Shown: piece by piece, positions 1-8,174 of the stretch
How positions within the stretch are numbered: position 1 is the first letter of the stretch
How the letters are laid out: every line of letters begins with the position of its first letter
Assembly (NCBI GenBank): GCA_964537685.1
Contig: CAZICM010000020.1
Span: 62,001 to 126,000 of the forward strand
From: CAZICM01 sp964537685
GTDB lineage: Bacteria > Myxococcota_A > Polyangia > Polyangiales > Polyangiaceae
Length of the DNA stretch: 64,000 bases
Direction: 5' to 3'
The notes under the pieces: generated by a model
Told to the model about the DNA's origin: nothing
Seen by the model: the letters and a program-made list of their open reading frames with translations, nothing else
Databases searched by the model: none
Program-made: the position numbers and the translations under genes

Positions 1-1134
1 GAGCCTGGCCCGCGCCTCGTTGGATATTCCAGGCCCGTGATCGCAAACCTCTAAAACAATCTCCCGCGCCGAACTGCCAATGCGCACGGCCACCGTGTCG
101 CCCGCCGAACTCGCCTGAACCGCGTTCCGAAGCAGATTCCACACCACTTGCCGAATCTGCGCCGCGTCCGCAAAGACAGTCACCTGCCCGGGGCCCTCAT
201 AACAAATATTCACGTCCAGCCCCCGCCCCGATTTCGATGCCAGCGTCACCACGTCCGATGTCACCGCGCCCAGATCCACATGCGACTTCTGAGGAGCCCG
301 CGGACGCGATAAATCCAGCATATCGGAGACCAATTCGTTCAGCCGGGCCGTCTCGCGCTCGACAATCTCACACAGCTTTTGTTCTTCCTCCGACAGCGAA
401 TCGCCCGCGCGGAGCAGCTCGACACTGGCCGCGATGGCGCCCAGCGGATTGCGAATTTCATGCGCCAAGCCCGCAGCCAGCGTGCCCAGTGCGGCGAGCC
501 GTTCGGCTTGTTCAGCGCGCGCGGTGGCCATCTCCAGCCGCCCTCCCGTGAGCCTCAGCCGTTCGGCCAAATAGCTGGCGAGCAGCGTCACGACGAAAAT
601 GGCCAGCAGATTGACGAAAAAGGGATAACGCACGTCCTGCCATGCGGTGGCGTAGGCGGCCGCGGGCTGATCAGGCGGATAAGAAACAATGCCCGCCATA
701 AAAGCCGCGCACAGCAGCGAGTAACAAATCGCGCTTGAAAGCGCGGCAATCAGCGCGCCCTGCCTCCCCAGGACGACCGCGCCGGCCAAGCAGGAAAGGC
801 CATAGAGCGAAGTCGCGCCGCTCGATGCGCCTCCCGAGATGTACACAATCACCGTCCAGAGCAGCGGATCGGCGATGAGCTGCGCCCGGGCCACGGCGAT
901 CAAGTGCTTGCCGCGCCTTAAAAACAGGCCAAACAGCGCCGAAATCGCAAAGGCTCCGGCGATGGTGAAGAGAGCGATCTTTCCTGAGAAGCGGTCGAGG
1001 CTAAAACCGCCCAAATAAAAAGTTGTCAGGATTCCGAAGAAGACGGCGACCGTAAACAGCCGCGCGGCGGCAAACCAAGCGAGCCGCACCGCGAGGGAAC
1101 CCTGCTCTGTGCGGGCTCCGATTCCAAGCCTCAT
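1..1134 (-). CDS. pilS: PilS-like sensor histidine kinase (3' end beyond window)
   Basis: This is the N-terminal 378 residues of a membrane histidine kinase; the C-terminal ATP-lid part lies beyond the left edge. Translation shows several hydrophobic segments in the first ~190 residues (PilS-type sensor membrane region), then the H-box GLAHEIRNPLGAI, the N-box QVVWNLLRNAVQAS and the first G-box VCDHGPGI. In the PilS/PilR system the kinase controls the sigma54-dependent activator of pilin transcription. The ATG at 1134 lies 4 bp after the pilC stop, with no clear Shine-Dalgarno, so translation is probably coupled to pilC; pilC-pilS order is usual in myxobacteria. The PilS assignment rests on this neighbourhood as much as on the domains; histidine kinase is certain. 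Confidence 0.85.
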   Translation of the reverse strand, partial: MRLGIGARTEQGSLAVRLAWFAAARLFTVAVFFGILTTFYLGGFSLDRFSGKIALFTIAGAFAISALFGLFLRRGKHLIAVARAQLIADPLLWTVIVYISGGASSGATSLYGLSCLAGAVVLGRQGALIAALSSAICYSLLCAAFMAGIVSYPPDQPAAAYATAWQDVRYPFFVNLLAIFVVTLLASYLAERLRLTGGRLEMATARAEQAERLAALGTLAAGLAHEIRNPLGAIAASVELLRAGDSLSEEEQKLCEIVERETARLNELVSDMLDLSRPRAPQKSHVDLGAVTSDVVTLASKSGRGLDVNICYEGPGQVTVFADAAQIRQVVWNLLRNAVQASSAGDTVAVRIGSSAREIVLEVCDHGPGISNEARARL

Positions 1135-1138
1135 TGGG

Positions 1139-2359
1139 TTAGTCCGCCTTAATGTGCGAAGCCAAATCGAAGATCGGCAAGTACATTGAAATCAGCACAG
1201 TGCCGACCATCGCGCCCACGACCACCATCATCATCGGCTCGAGGAGCGAAGTCAGCGCCGCCACCGCGACATCCACTTCCTCCTCATAAAAATCGGCGAT
1301 CTTGCTCAGCATCGTATCCAGCGCGCCGGTCTGCTCGCCGACACCCACCATCTGCACCACCATGCCCGGAAAGACCTGCATCTCCGCGAGCGGCTCAGCC
1401 ATGTTGCGGCCTTCCGAAATCCTCGCGCGCGCATACATCAAGCCTTCCTCGACGACCACATTACCGGCCGTTTTGGCGACAATCTCAAGCGCCTCCAAAA
1501 TCGGCACGCCCGATGCGAGCAGCGTGCCCAGCGTCCTCGTAAAGCGCGCCACGGCGATCTTTTTCATCACCGGTCCGAGGATCGGCAGAACGAGCAGCAT
1601 TTTGTGAACGAGCCGCTTTCCAAAGGGCGCCCGGTAGAAATAACCAAAGCCGATAAAGCCCAAAATCCCGCCCACAATTAAAAAGGGCAGCGCCGAGACA
1701 AAGCCGTGCGAAGCCGCGATGACGAATTTGGTGAGTTTGGGCAGCGCGTCCTTCGCGCCGAATTCCGCGAACATATTTTCAAAGGCCGGAATAACAAAGG
1801 TCATCAATACGATCATAACGACAACCATAATGATGATTACAGCGATGGGATAAACCAGCGCGCTTCGGACCCTCGCGGCGAGCTTCACGCGCTTTTCGAT
1901 ATAAAGCGCCAAACGATTTAAAATCGTATCCAAAATACCGCCGACCTCGCCTGCCTGGACGAGATTGACAAAAAGATCATCGAAGATTTTCGGATGGCGG
2001 CGAAGCGCATCGCTAAAGGTCGAACCTTGCTCGACACTATTTTTGATATCGCGAAGGGCGGCCTGAAAAATTTTGTTGGGCTCTTGATTGCCTAAAATAT
2101 CCAAGCATTGAACGAGAGGGAGGCCCGCATCGATCATCGTCGCAAATTGGCGCGTGAATTTAACGAGATCTTTTGAGCTTACGCCTGAACCAATAACGAC
2201 GCCGCCGAGCTTGCCTTCCAGCCCGCGCTTTTTCACCTTGGTCGGCGTTAATTGCTGGGCCCGCAGCCGGTTTTGTACAATCGCCTCGTTTTCGGCGTCC
2301 ATCACGCCTTTTCGAAGCTCGCCTGTCCTGCCCCGGGCTTCCCAAGCAAATTCCGCCAT
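1139..2359 (-). CDS. pilC: Type IV pilus inner-membrane platform protein PilC
   Basis: A 406-residue GspF/PilC family protein, the usual length. It forms the inner-membrane platform of the type IV pilus machine, coupling the PilB/PilT ATPases to pilin polymerisation and retraction. Two homologous GspF domains are visible (about residues 65-190 and 270-392), each followed by hydrophobic membrane segments, with the typical N-terminal segment MAEFAWEARG and the QFATMIDAGLPLVQ / TLGTLLASGVPILEAL helices. It is followed after 4 bp by pilS on the same strand. pilB and pilT are not in the window; the upstream neighbour is unrelated, so the pil cluster appears split here. Confidence 0.95.
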   Translation of the reverse strand: MAEFAWEARGRTGELRKGVMDAENEAIVQNRLRAQQLTPTKVKKRGLEGKLGGVVIGSGVSSKDLVKFTRQFATMIDAGLPLVQCLDILGNQEPNKIFQAALRDIKNSVEQGSTFSDALRRHPKIFDDLFVNLVQAGEVGGILDTILNRLALYIEKRVKLAARVRSALVYPIAVIIIMVVVMIVLMTFVIPAFENMFAEFGAKDALPKLTKFVIAASHGFVSALPFLIVGGILGFIGFGYFYRAPFGKRLVHKMLLVLPILGPVMKKIAVARFTRTLGTLLASGVPILEALEIVAKTAGNVVVEEGLMYARARISEGRNMAEPLAEMQVFPGMVVQMVGVGEQTGALDTMLSKIADFYEEEVDVAVAALTSLLEPMMMVVVGAMVGTVLISMYLPIFDLASHIKAD

Positions 2360-2451
2360 GATCGACTATCCCGCTTGAAATTGGGGTACTTCCCCGCATG
2401 CTCAGCATAGGGGAAAGCCGGCTTGGTCTAAAAGTTCTTTGTGATTTTGGA

Positions 2452-3363
2452 TTATCCCCAATATTTACAAACGTTTTGGATGCCACAACCTTCGCATTGC
2501 TTTTCATCTTTGCGGGACGGGCAATGCTGAAGCATGCCTAAATGGCAGAGCGCAAAGTCGAATTTTACGGGATCTTCCGGCGAAATTGTCCGCATGGCCG
2601 CCGTAATTTCCTCGACGGTCCGGAAGTCGGCCTGTTTTCGCTGGGTAAAGCCTAAATTCAAGCTCAGTTTATGAATATGCGTGTCCACCGGCATCAATAA
2701 GAGCGAAGGCGAAATAGGCCATAGCCCTAAATCAATACCATCGGCAGGACGCACCATCCAGCGCAAATAGAGCATCAATCGTTTTACGGCGCTGCTTTTG
2801 CCCGGATCGGGCAGCAAATGAAGGGCGGCCCGGGTATTTGCGTTATTTGGGTGCTGTCCTGCCGGGCCGGGCCATTGCTTTCTTATTTCACCGGTCCAAT
2901 GCGATAATGCATCTCGCATATTCTGTTTTAATCGAAGCGAGCGGGCAAAGGCATGGCCCAGCGAACCCTCGCGCTTCTGCAGCCTGCGCGCCGCAATCAC
3001 CAGGCCGGCCAAGTCTTTGTCTTTATAAATACGGTGCTTCCAGCCCGATAGTTTACTTAAAACCCCCTCTTCCTGATCGGCGGCGAGCGCGGGCCTATCG
3101 CCTAGGCGCACAAGCGCATCGGCGATTTTTGCACGCAGGGCTTTTACATTTCCAAATGCCAAAAGCGCCGCGATAAGCCCCGCCATTTCCTGATCGAGCG
3201 GATCGCTGTAACGATGCACAAAACCCACCGGATCGGCCTCCCGGCGCTCGTCCATCCGGCACCCGGCATGAACCTTGGCCAGCGCTTCGGCAATAGCGGC
3301 CATTCGTTGGGATTCTTTGCTTGCTTTGCCCGGCTTGGCTTTCATCGAATAGCTTCTAGCCAA
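2452..3363 (-). CDS. TIGR02757 (DUF2400) family protein
   Basis: 303 residues. The central motif PVDTHIHKLSLNLGF and the C-terminal segment DPVKFDFALCHLGM are characteristic of TIGR02757/DUF2400 proteins. The end of the protein carries four cysteines (CPSRKDEKQCEGCGIQNVC), like the iron-sulfur cluster loop of HhH-GPD DNA glycosylases, to which the family is thought to be related; an Fe-S cluster and a DNA-related role are inference. The biochemical function of the family is not established. It ends 92 bp before pilC on the same strand and starts 9 bp after the end of the HupE-like gene. Confidence 0.85.
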   Translation of the reverse strand: MARSYSMKAKPGKASKESQRMAAIAEALAKVHAGCRMDERREADPVGFVHRYSDPLDQEMAGLIAALLAFGNVKALRAKIADALVRLGDRPALAADQEEGVLSKLSGWKHRIYKDKDLAGLVIAARRLQKREGSLGHAFARSLRLKQNMRDALSHWTGEIRKQWPGPAGQHPNNANTRAALHLLPDPGKSSAVKRLMLYLRWMVRPADGIDLGLWPISPSLLLMPVDTHIHKLSLNLGFTQRKQADFRTVEEITAAMRTISPEDPVKFDFALCHLGMLQHCPSRKDEKQCEGCGIQNVCKYWG

Positions 3364-3372
3364 TCAGCAAAA

Positions 3373-4467
3373 TTATCCTGATGCAAGCACACGCGTTACA
3401 AACCAAAATAATCCCGCCGCAATCAGCCCGATATTCAGCGCTTCTTTACCCTTATCCTCAAACCACTTGCGCTTGTGGAGCTGGAACAAAATAGGCAAAG
3501 CCACCGCAATCACCGCGAGCTGTCCCAATTCCACACCGGCGTTAAACAACAAAAGCGCCGGTGCTATTTCCGACGGCGGAAGCTTGATTTCGGCCAGCGC
3601 CCCCGCAAAGCCAAAACCATGAATCAATCCAAAAGGAAAGGTAATTCTCCACCGCGTATTGGCATCCTTCACGAAAAAATTCTCAATGCCTACATATACA
3701 ATCGATAAGGCAATCAAAGGCTCTACAATGCGCGGGCTCAGCGTAACAATGCCAAGCGTGGCGAGTCCCAATGTGATCGAATGGGCCAGCGTAAAAGCCG
3801 TCACGACCCAAAGGAGCGAACGAAGCTTTCCTCCCACCAGCAAAAGCCCAAGCAAAAAGGCCAAATGATCGAATCCAATCAAAATATGCTCGACGCCCAT
3901 CCATAACAGGCCAAAGAGGCCCGGCCGCGCCGCTTTCGATTCCGCTTCCGCCGAGGCTTCGCTTCCTCCTGAATTGGAAAGAATAAGCGTTGGATTGGCC
4001 TTGAACAGAACATGCTCGCCCTCTTGCGAACGGGCGATATGCCGGTGCCCATGCGGAAGCGCATCAAAAAATGAAAGTGTTAGAGTTGTATTTGATGAAA
4101 TTGAACACTGAAAGCGGGCATCGATTGAAATCCCATCTTCTTCCGTCAGTTCGGTGCTGAATTCCTGAAGCGGACATTTCTTTTGGGCATTGCTTGCTTC
4201 AATCCGATCGGCGATCAAAGCGCGCATCTCCTTGTTTGAACGCGCAAGCTCTCCCGAATCGAGCAGGCCATCCTTGTTTTCATCGAGCTTCGAAAGCACA
4301 CCCATCAGCTCGCGCCGCGAAAACGAAAGCTTAGCCCTCAATAGACCTTCGCTCATCGTGTATTCGCCCCGCGAAAGCCCGACTTCATGCGCCAACGTGC
4401 TCAATTCAATCGAAAATATAAACAATACGCTGAAAATAATACACAGAATACTTCTCCGGGCGATCAC
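3373..4467 (-). CDS. HupE/UreJ family membrane protein with EF-hand-like N-terminus
   Basis: 364 residues. A signal peptide/anchor (1-26) is followed by an exported domain with an EF-hand-type loop at about 62-73 (DENKDGLLDSGE, carrying the D-x-N-x-D-G pattern and a terminal Glu). The C-terminal half is a multi-pass membrane domain with the HupE/UreJ_2 signatures GVEHILIGFDHLAFLLG, LIHGFGFAGALAEI and FNAGVELGQLAVI. Histidine-rich membrane segments in this family are associated with nickel or other metal uptake; for the UreJ_2 branch this is inference. The start ATG overlaps the stop of the upstream TPR lipoprotein gene by 4 bp (ATGA), so the two are translationally coupled. Confidence 0.85.
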   Translation of the reverse strand: MIARRSILCIIFSVLFIFSIELSTLAHEVGLSRGEYTMSEGLLRAKLSFSRRELMGVLSKLDENKDGLLDSGELARSNKEMRALIADRIEASNAQKKCPLQEFSTELTEEDGISIDARFQCSISSNTTLTLSFFDALPHGHRHIARSQEGEHVLFKANPTLILSNSGGSEASAEAESKAARPGLFGLLWMGVEHILIGFDHLAFLLGLLLVGGKLRSLLWVVTAFTLAHSITLGLATLGIVTLSPRIVEPLIALSIVYVGIENFFVKDANTRWRITFPFGLIHGFGFAGALAEIKLPPSEIAPALLLFNAGVELGQLAVIAVALPILFQLHKRKWFEDKGKEALNIGLIAAGLFWFVTRVLASG

Positions 4468-5867
4468 GGCGAGCCTGCCTTTTTATCGGGTTTGGTGTTT
4501 GCAAGCAGGGTATCCAACTCGCTTCTGCCCGTGAAATCAAATTGAGGATTGAGCGCAATCGCCCGCTCCAGCCACTCTTTTCCTTCTTTGGTATTGCCCA
4601 TCGCCATCCTGATGGCTCCCGCGTGATAAAAAAGCCGCGCATCCTTGGTTCCAAGCGCCAGGGCTTTATCGATCGCCGCCTTTGCCTCGGAAAGCTTTCC
4701 CGCCCGGTACAGCGCAAAAGCCAGCGCATCCTCGGTATAAATATCCTGCCGGACCTTTTGCTCTTCCTGGGCTAACGAAAGCGCTTCCTGAATGTCCCGG
4801 TTCTTGCTCGCTAAAAATAATGCCAGCGAACGCCGATCGCTTTGCTTTCCAATTTGAATGGCTCGATCAAAGGCGCCTTGAGCATTGCCCTCAGTATCTC
4901 CCGTTGCCACATATGCATCGCCCAAGACCCATGCCGTCTCCACCAGCGGGTTCTTATCGAGCGATTTTTGAAGCGCTTCAATCGCTTCCTTGGCTTTTCC
5001 CATCGATAAAAGCGCCCGCCCCTTTAGCGCAAGCGCCGCCGGATAATCAGGAAGCATGACAAGCGCCTTTTCAGCCCCAGCCAAGGCCCCCGAATAATCG
5101 CCCACATTCCAAAAAATGACTGCCGCTTGTACAATGGCCCAAGCTCCAGGCTCGGGCTCGGAAGGATCGCGGGCCTCGATCGCCAATTTGATAGCTTGCT
5201 TGGCGCCTTCGATATCCCCCCGAAGAAAACGCAGATATGAAGTCCTCGAATACGCCGGCAGATTCGGCTTTAAATCCATCATTTTTTGAGCCGCCTCCGC
5301 CGCCTCCTCAAAACGCCCAAGCTCCAGCAGCGCATCGCTCAATGTTCCCAGCGCCATGGGATCATTCGGCTTTTTGCTTAGCATTTGATCGGCCAGATCC
5401 CGCGCTTCCGCAAAGCGGTGATCGTTCATCAGCACCAAGCCCTTTAAATTCAGGGCCATGGAATCATCGTTTTTCTTGTCGAGCACCAGATCCGCGCAGG
5501 CATTGGCATTTAAATAAAAGCCCGGATCGGCCGACACCCGCGCTTTTCGGACCCAAGCTTGCCCCAAGAGCAGAAGGGTATCGCTCTTTTCGGGGATCTT
5601 TTGATATTGCTGCTGAAGCTTTTCGATTTCCCGGTCGATTGCCTGATATTTTCCCTCGGGGGCGGGCTTGGCCAAGGCCAGCGTCCGGGCCCGCGCGATC
5701 GGCGAAGTATCGATAGGCGGGGGTGAGGGCGGGGGCGAGGAAGCCGATGCTGAGGCAGAAGCCGATGGAGCCGGTGCTGTGGAATTGCAGGCACCGCCTC
5801 CCATCCCTAAAAGAAGGCCAAACAAAGCGGCGAAAAGGGTGCGTTCGTGGAGGGCGTTGACATTCAT
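4464..5867 (-). CDS. TPR-repeat lipoprotein
   Basis: 467 residues. An N-terminal hydrophobic stretch ends in GMGGGAC, a plausible although imperfect lipobox, and is followed by a Ser/Ala/Pro-rich linker. The rest is a series of about nine tetratricopeptide-like helical hairpins, for example residues of the type LALKGRALLSMGKAKEAIEA. Such proteins act as protein-interaction scaffolds in the envelope. The gene overlaps the HupE-like gene by 4 bp; family comparisons suggest the pair may form a unit in which the TPR protein assists a metal- or Ca-linked membrane protein, but this is inference from coupling only. Confidence 0.85.
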   Translation of the reverse strand: MNVNALHERTLFAALFGLLLGMGGGACNSTAPAPSASASASASSPPPSPPPIDTSPIARARTLALAKPAPEGKYQAIDREIEKLQQQYQKIPEKSDTLLLLGQAWVRKARVSADPGFYLNANACADLVLDKKNDDSMALNLKGLVLMNDHRFAEARDLADQMLSKKPNDPMALGTLSDALLELGRFEEAAEAAQKMMDLKPNLPAYSRTSYLRFLRGDIEGAKQAIKLAIEARDPSEPEPGAWAIVQAAVIFWNVGDYSGALAGAEKALVMLPDYPAALALKGRALLSMGKAKEAIEALQKSLDKNPLVETAWVLGDAYVATGDTEGNAQGAFDRAIQIGKQSDRRSLALFLASKNRDIQEALSLAQEEQKVRQDIYTEDALAFALYRAGKLSEAKAAIDKALALGTKDARLFYHAGAIRMAMGNTKEGKEWLERAIALNPQFDFTGRSELDTLLANTKPDKKAGSP

Positions 5868-5962
5868 GGCGGGCCTTGGCCTGTACGCGCGGATACTCTA
5901 GGTGGTTGCGCGGGGGCAAGACACTACGCCGGCAGGGGACGCGCCCGAGTGTTTAATCAGGG

Positions 5963-6799
5963 CTAGGGCGTGCCCGCGCTTTCCCCAGATGTATCCGGCG
6001 TGCCCGCGCTTTCCCCAGGTGTTTCTTGGGCTTCCGCAATCTCCCCGTCGACATCTCCCGCCCCAGGCTCCTTGTCCAAAGGCTCCCGCGCCGCCCGCCT
6101 CGCGCTATAGGCCGGATCTTTCGCCAGAATATAGCGCCCTAGATATTCCAGCTTGCCCTCCCTTGTTAAGGCCGACTCCACCAACAAAGCATGCGCCCGG
6201 TTGGCCCGGTCAAAATTAACCCGCATCGTCCTTAAGTTGTACATTGCCACGCTGTCTTCATCGACTTCCCGGTTTAAATCCTTCGCGGCCTGAGTCCCAG
6301 CCGTGTACGATGTGTTCAGCATCCCATCCAGCCCGAGCGGCGCAAAATCCGGCTCGGTCTTCAGGGCGCCAACCAAGCTCCCTATCGTTTCCAGCACCCA
6401 TGCCGCCGAGCCCCGCTCCAGCTCCGAACCGCTCAGCCTAAAGTAGCGTTCGAGTAGCCTGCGCCTCCGATTGATTTCAGTGGGACTGACCACTTGATCG
6501 GGTGAAATATTCAGCAAGGCATCTTGAATTTTGCCCCGCACATATATATAGCGCCGCACACCATCGGCGACGGCGGTTTGAAGCTTGGCGCGCTCGGCAT
6601 CGGTCTCGGAGCGTTCGCGCGTGGCGGCCAGCACGCATGAAAGCAGCTCGTCGCGCCTCGCCGCGAGAGAGGCTCTGGAAAAATCGAGCAACTGCTGGGT
6701 AATTGGCTCTAAAATCACATGATTGATGTCATGCATTGCATCGACATCGTGGCGGCTTTCGAGCAGGCGTCTCCGGTCTTCTTCGCTGATGGATGTCAT
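5963..6799 (-). CDS. Hypothetical helical protein with repeated acidic tail
   Basis: 278 residues, not recognised. It starts at an ATG with a good AAGGAA ribosome-binding site. The protein is predicted almost entirely helical and charged, has no signal peptide or membrane segment, and ends in a low-complexity acidic tail in which ESAGTP occurs twice (encoded by a 30-bp direct repeat). The neighbour upstream on the same strand is the EAD-TIR gene, 116 bp away, so the two could belong to one unit, but nothing in the sequence assigns a function. Confidence 0.65.
   Translation of the reverse strand: MTSISEEDRRRLLESRHDVDAMHDINHVILEPITQQLLDFSRASLAARRDELLSCVLAATRERSETDAERAKLQTAVADGVRRYIYVRGKIQDALLNISPDQVVSPTEINRRRRLLERYFRLSGSELERGSAAWVLETIGSLVGALKTEPDFAPLGLDGMLNTSYTAGTQAAKDLNREVDEDSVAMYNLRTMRVNFDRANRAHALLVESALTREGKLEYLGRYILAKDPAYSARRAAREPLDKEPGAGDVDGEIAEAQETPGESAGTPDTSGESAGTP
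5967..6026. repeat. Two-copy 30-bp tandem repeat in coding sequence
   Basis: A 22-bp identical core (starting GGCGTGCCCGCG) occurs at 5967-5988 and again at 5997-6018, i.e. a 30-bp period. It lies at the 3' end of the hypothetical gene at 5963-6799 and encodes the repeated ESAGTP tail in frame (10 codons per unit). This is a typical site of slippage-driven length variation. Confidence 0.85.
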
Positions 6800-6915
6800 G
6801 GAACCAAAGATTCCTTTCTGGTGAAGTGTGGAACCTGAGTGTGCGCTTCCATGGGGAACTTCGCAAGCGCTTTTTTGGCGTGGCCGTCATTTAAAGATAG
6901 GATTGGTTGCTATGC

Positions 6916-7713
6916 CTATCGCTGTTTCAATTCCTTCACCATCGCATGAAGCGCCTTCACCACCTCGACCATCGCGCTGTCGGCGTCCGGTAGCTTCGAT
7001 AGAAAGTCCCGGTTGTTCGGCAGAGCTTGCAGCGATTTGAGTTCGGTTTCCTGCCAGTTGTAAGGCCGGGTTAAAATGGGAACCATGCGCAACCCCGCGC
7101 TTTTATGAAGCTTTAACGCTTGCTCCTCTTCCTCGCCACATTCATTGTCGCCCCAATAGTCGGGACTGACAAAGGGCAAAAATAAATGCACCGTCGATAG
7201 CTCCCGCTCAAGCTGCTGAGCCAGCGGTTCATGGGCCGCCGAAGCCAGCTTGCTCTTGTCTCTTAGCACCACCTCACCCTTGCGAACCAGGGGATTGATA
7301 TGCTTGCGCAAGAGCTTGGCATAGGATTCGTCTTCATGGGCATAGGAGAGATACATGCGAACGGGTATATTTGGGGCTTTGTCAGCCGATGGTACCGTTG
7401 GCCCGGACCCCCGGCTGCGGCGCACGTCCACAAGGGCTTCCTTTAAAAGAGAACATCTAGGATCATTGCCGCGCAACGCAATCGCGGACTCCAGCCAAAG
7501 CTCCAAAGGGCCATCGGTGAGGTCGCTTTGAAGAGGCAAACCATTGAGAGCATTCAGGTCATTGAGCAATTGGCCGGAGGGGCTTGAGGTTGTCGCCAAT
7601 CGGGCCTTGAGCGTGGACATCGCCGAAAACAGCGTGTCGCGGGCCTCGCTAAGGCCAAGTTCAACGGCAATGGCATAAATGGCGCGAATGCGTTCGGGGC
7701 TTAAAAGCTGCAT
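6916..7713 (-). CDS. Effector-associated-domain (EAD1-like) TIR protein
   Basis: 265 residues from the ATG at 7713, which has a GAAGG ribosome-binding site 7 bp upstream; the frame stays open to a TTG at 7788, giving 25 extra residues that do not look like part of the domain. Residues ~3-100 form a small helical death-like domain with the PLELWLESAIALRG signature of effector-associated domains (EAD1). Residues ~117-230 are a TIR domain: VRMYLSYAHEDE (beta A), LFLPFVSPDYW and a CGEEEEQAL segment carrying the conserved Cys-x-x-Glu of the helix, then the RPYNWQ segment typical of bacterial TIRs. EAD domains link sensors and effectors in bacterial conflict systems and TIRs often act as NAD glycohydrolases. 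No partner EAD protein was found in the window. Confidence 0.8.
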   Translation of the reverse strand: MQLLSPERIRAIYAIAVELGLSEARDTLFSAMSTLKARLATTSSPSGQLLNDLNALNGLPLQSDLTDGPLELWLESAIALRGNDPRCSLLKEALVDVRRSRGSGPTVPSADKAPNIPVRMYLSYAHEDESYAKLLRKHINPLVRKGEVVLRDKSKLASAAHEPLAQQLERELSTVHLFLPFVSPDYWGDNECGEEEEQALKLHKSAGLRMVPILTRPYNWQETELKSLQALPNNRDFLSKLPDADSAMVEVVKALHAMVKELKQR

Positions 7714-7849
7714 ATCCAGACCTTCGATGCGACTGTAGAACGTAAATTTGCCGGAGCGCAAATAAAATATGCCCTTGGGGCGATTCAATTCGCCTTCTCG
7801 TGGTCCTGCATTGGCGCTCTTTGTATTCGATTGGCCCCTACAAAATGCT

Positions 7850-8059
7850 TGAGTAGCCGTTCTGAAAAATAAAAACGCCTACTCAGAGGCTTGTAGGGAC
7901 CTTTTGGATCCAGAAAATTCGTCCTCCGAGGCGTGAGGAGGCATGATAAAAAATACCAAAGGCAGCTCGGAGGCCCGAGGAGGCGTTTTGAAAAAACAAA
8001 AGGGCAACTCGTGTACGCGAGGAGGCGTTTTGAAAAAACAAAAGGGCAATGCAAACCCC
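7850..8059. repeat. Five-unit 42-bp tandem repeat array
   Basis: Units begin at 7850, 7892, 7934, 7976 and 8018, strictly in register at 42 bp. The last two share an identical 32-bp core (7976-8007 and 8018-8049, starting CGAGGAGGCGTTTTG); the units at 7850 and 7934 are diverged but alignable, and the one at 7892 is the most degenerate. 42 bp is 14 codons and the array is open on both strands: the minus strand reads repeated FSKRLL motifs (98-codon frame 7785-8081), the plus strand repeated RRRFEKTKGQ (frame 7933-8130). It lies immediately upstream of the EAD-TIR gene. I do not call either frame a gene; neither resembles a known protein. Confidence 0.85.
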
Positions 8060-8104
8060 GAAAAAGCCTAGAAAGAGCCATGAAAAGGGCTTTGGATGAA
8101 GCGC

Positions 8105-8133
8105 TTGACGGGAAAAGATTTTTTTATTAGGGT
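8105..8133 (+). promoter_or_regulatory. Candidate sigma70 promoter of the P450 gene
   Basis: TTGACG at 8105-8110 and TAGGGT at 8128-8133 are separated by a 17-bp AT-rich spacer. The predicted transcript start near 8140 is ~35 bp upstream of the P450 start codon at 8175, which has its own ribosome-binding site (AGGA). The -35 matches 5 of 6 consensus bases; the -10 is weaker. Confidence 0.5.
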
Positions 8134-8174
8134 CTGCGGCTGTTCCCCCAGGGGATGCCGGAAGGACAAAGGCG

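Noticed and set aside
7785..8081. 98-codon minus-strand ORF through the 42-bp array, overlapping the TIR open frame
   Set aside because: It has no family resemblance and most of its content is tandem repeat; kept only as part of the repeat description.
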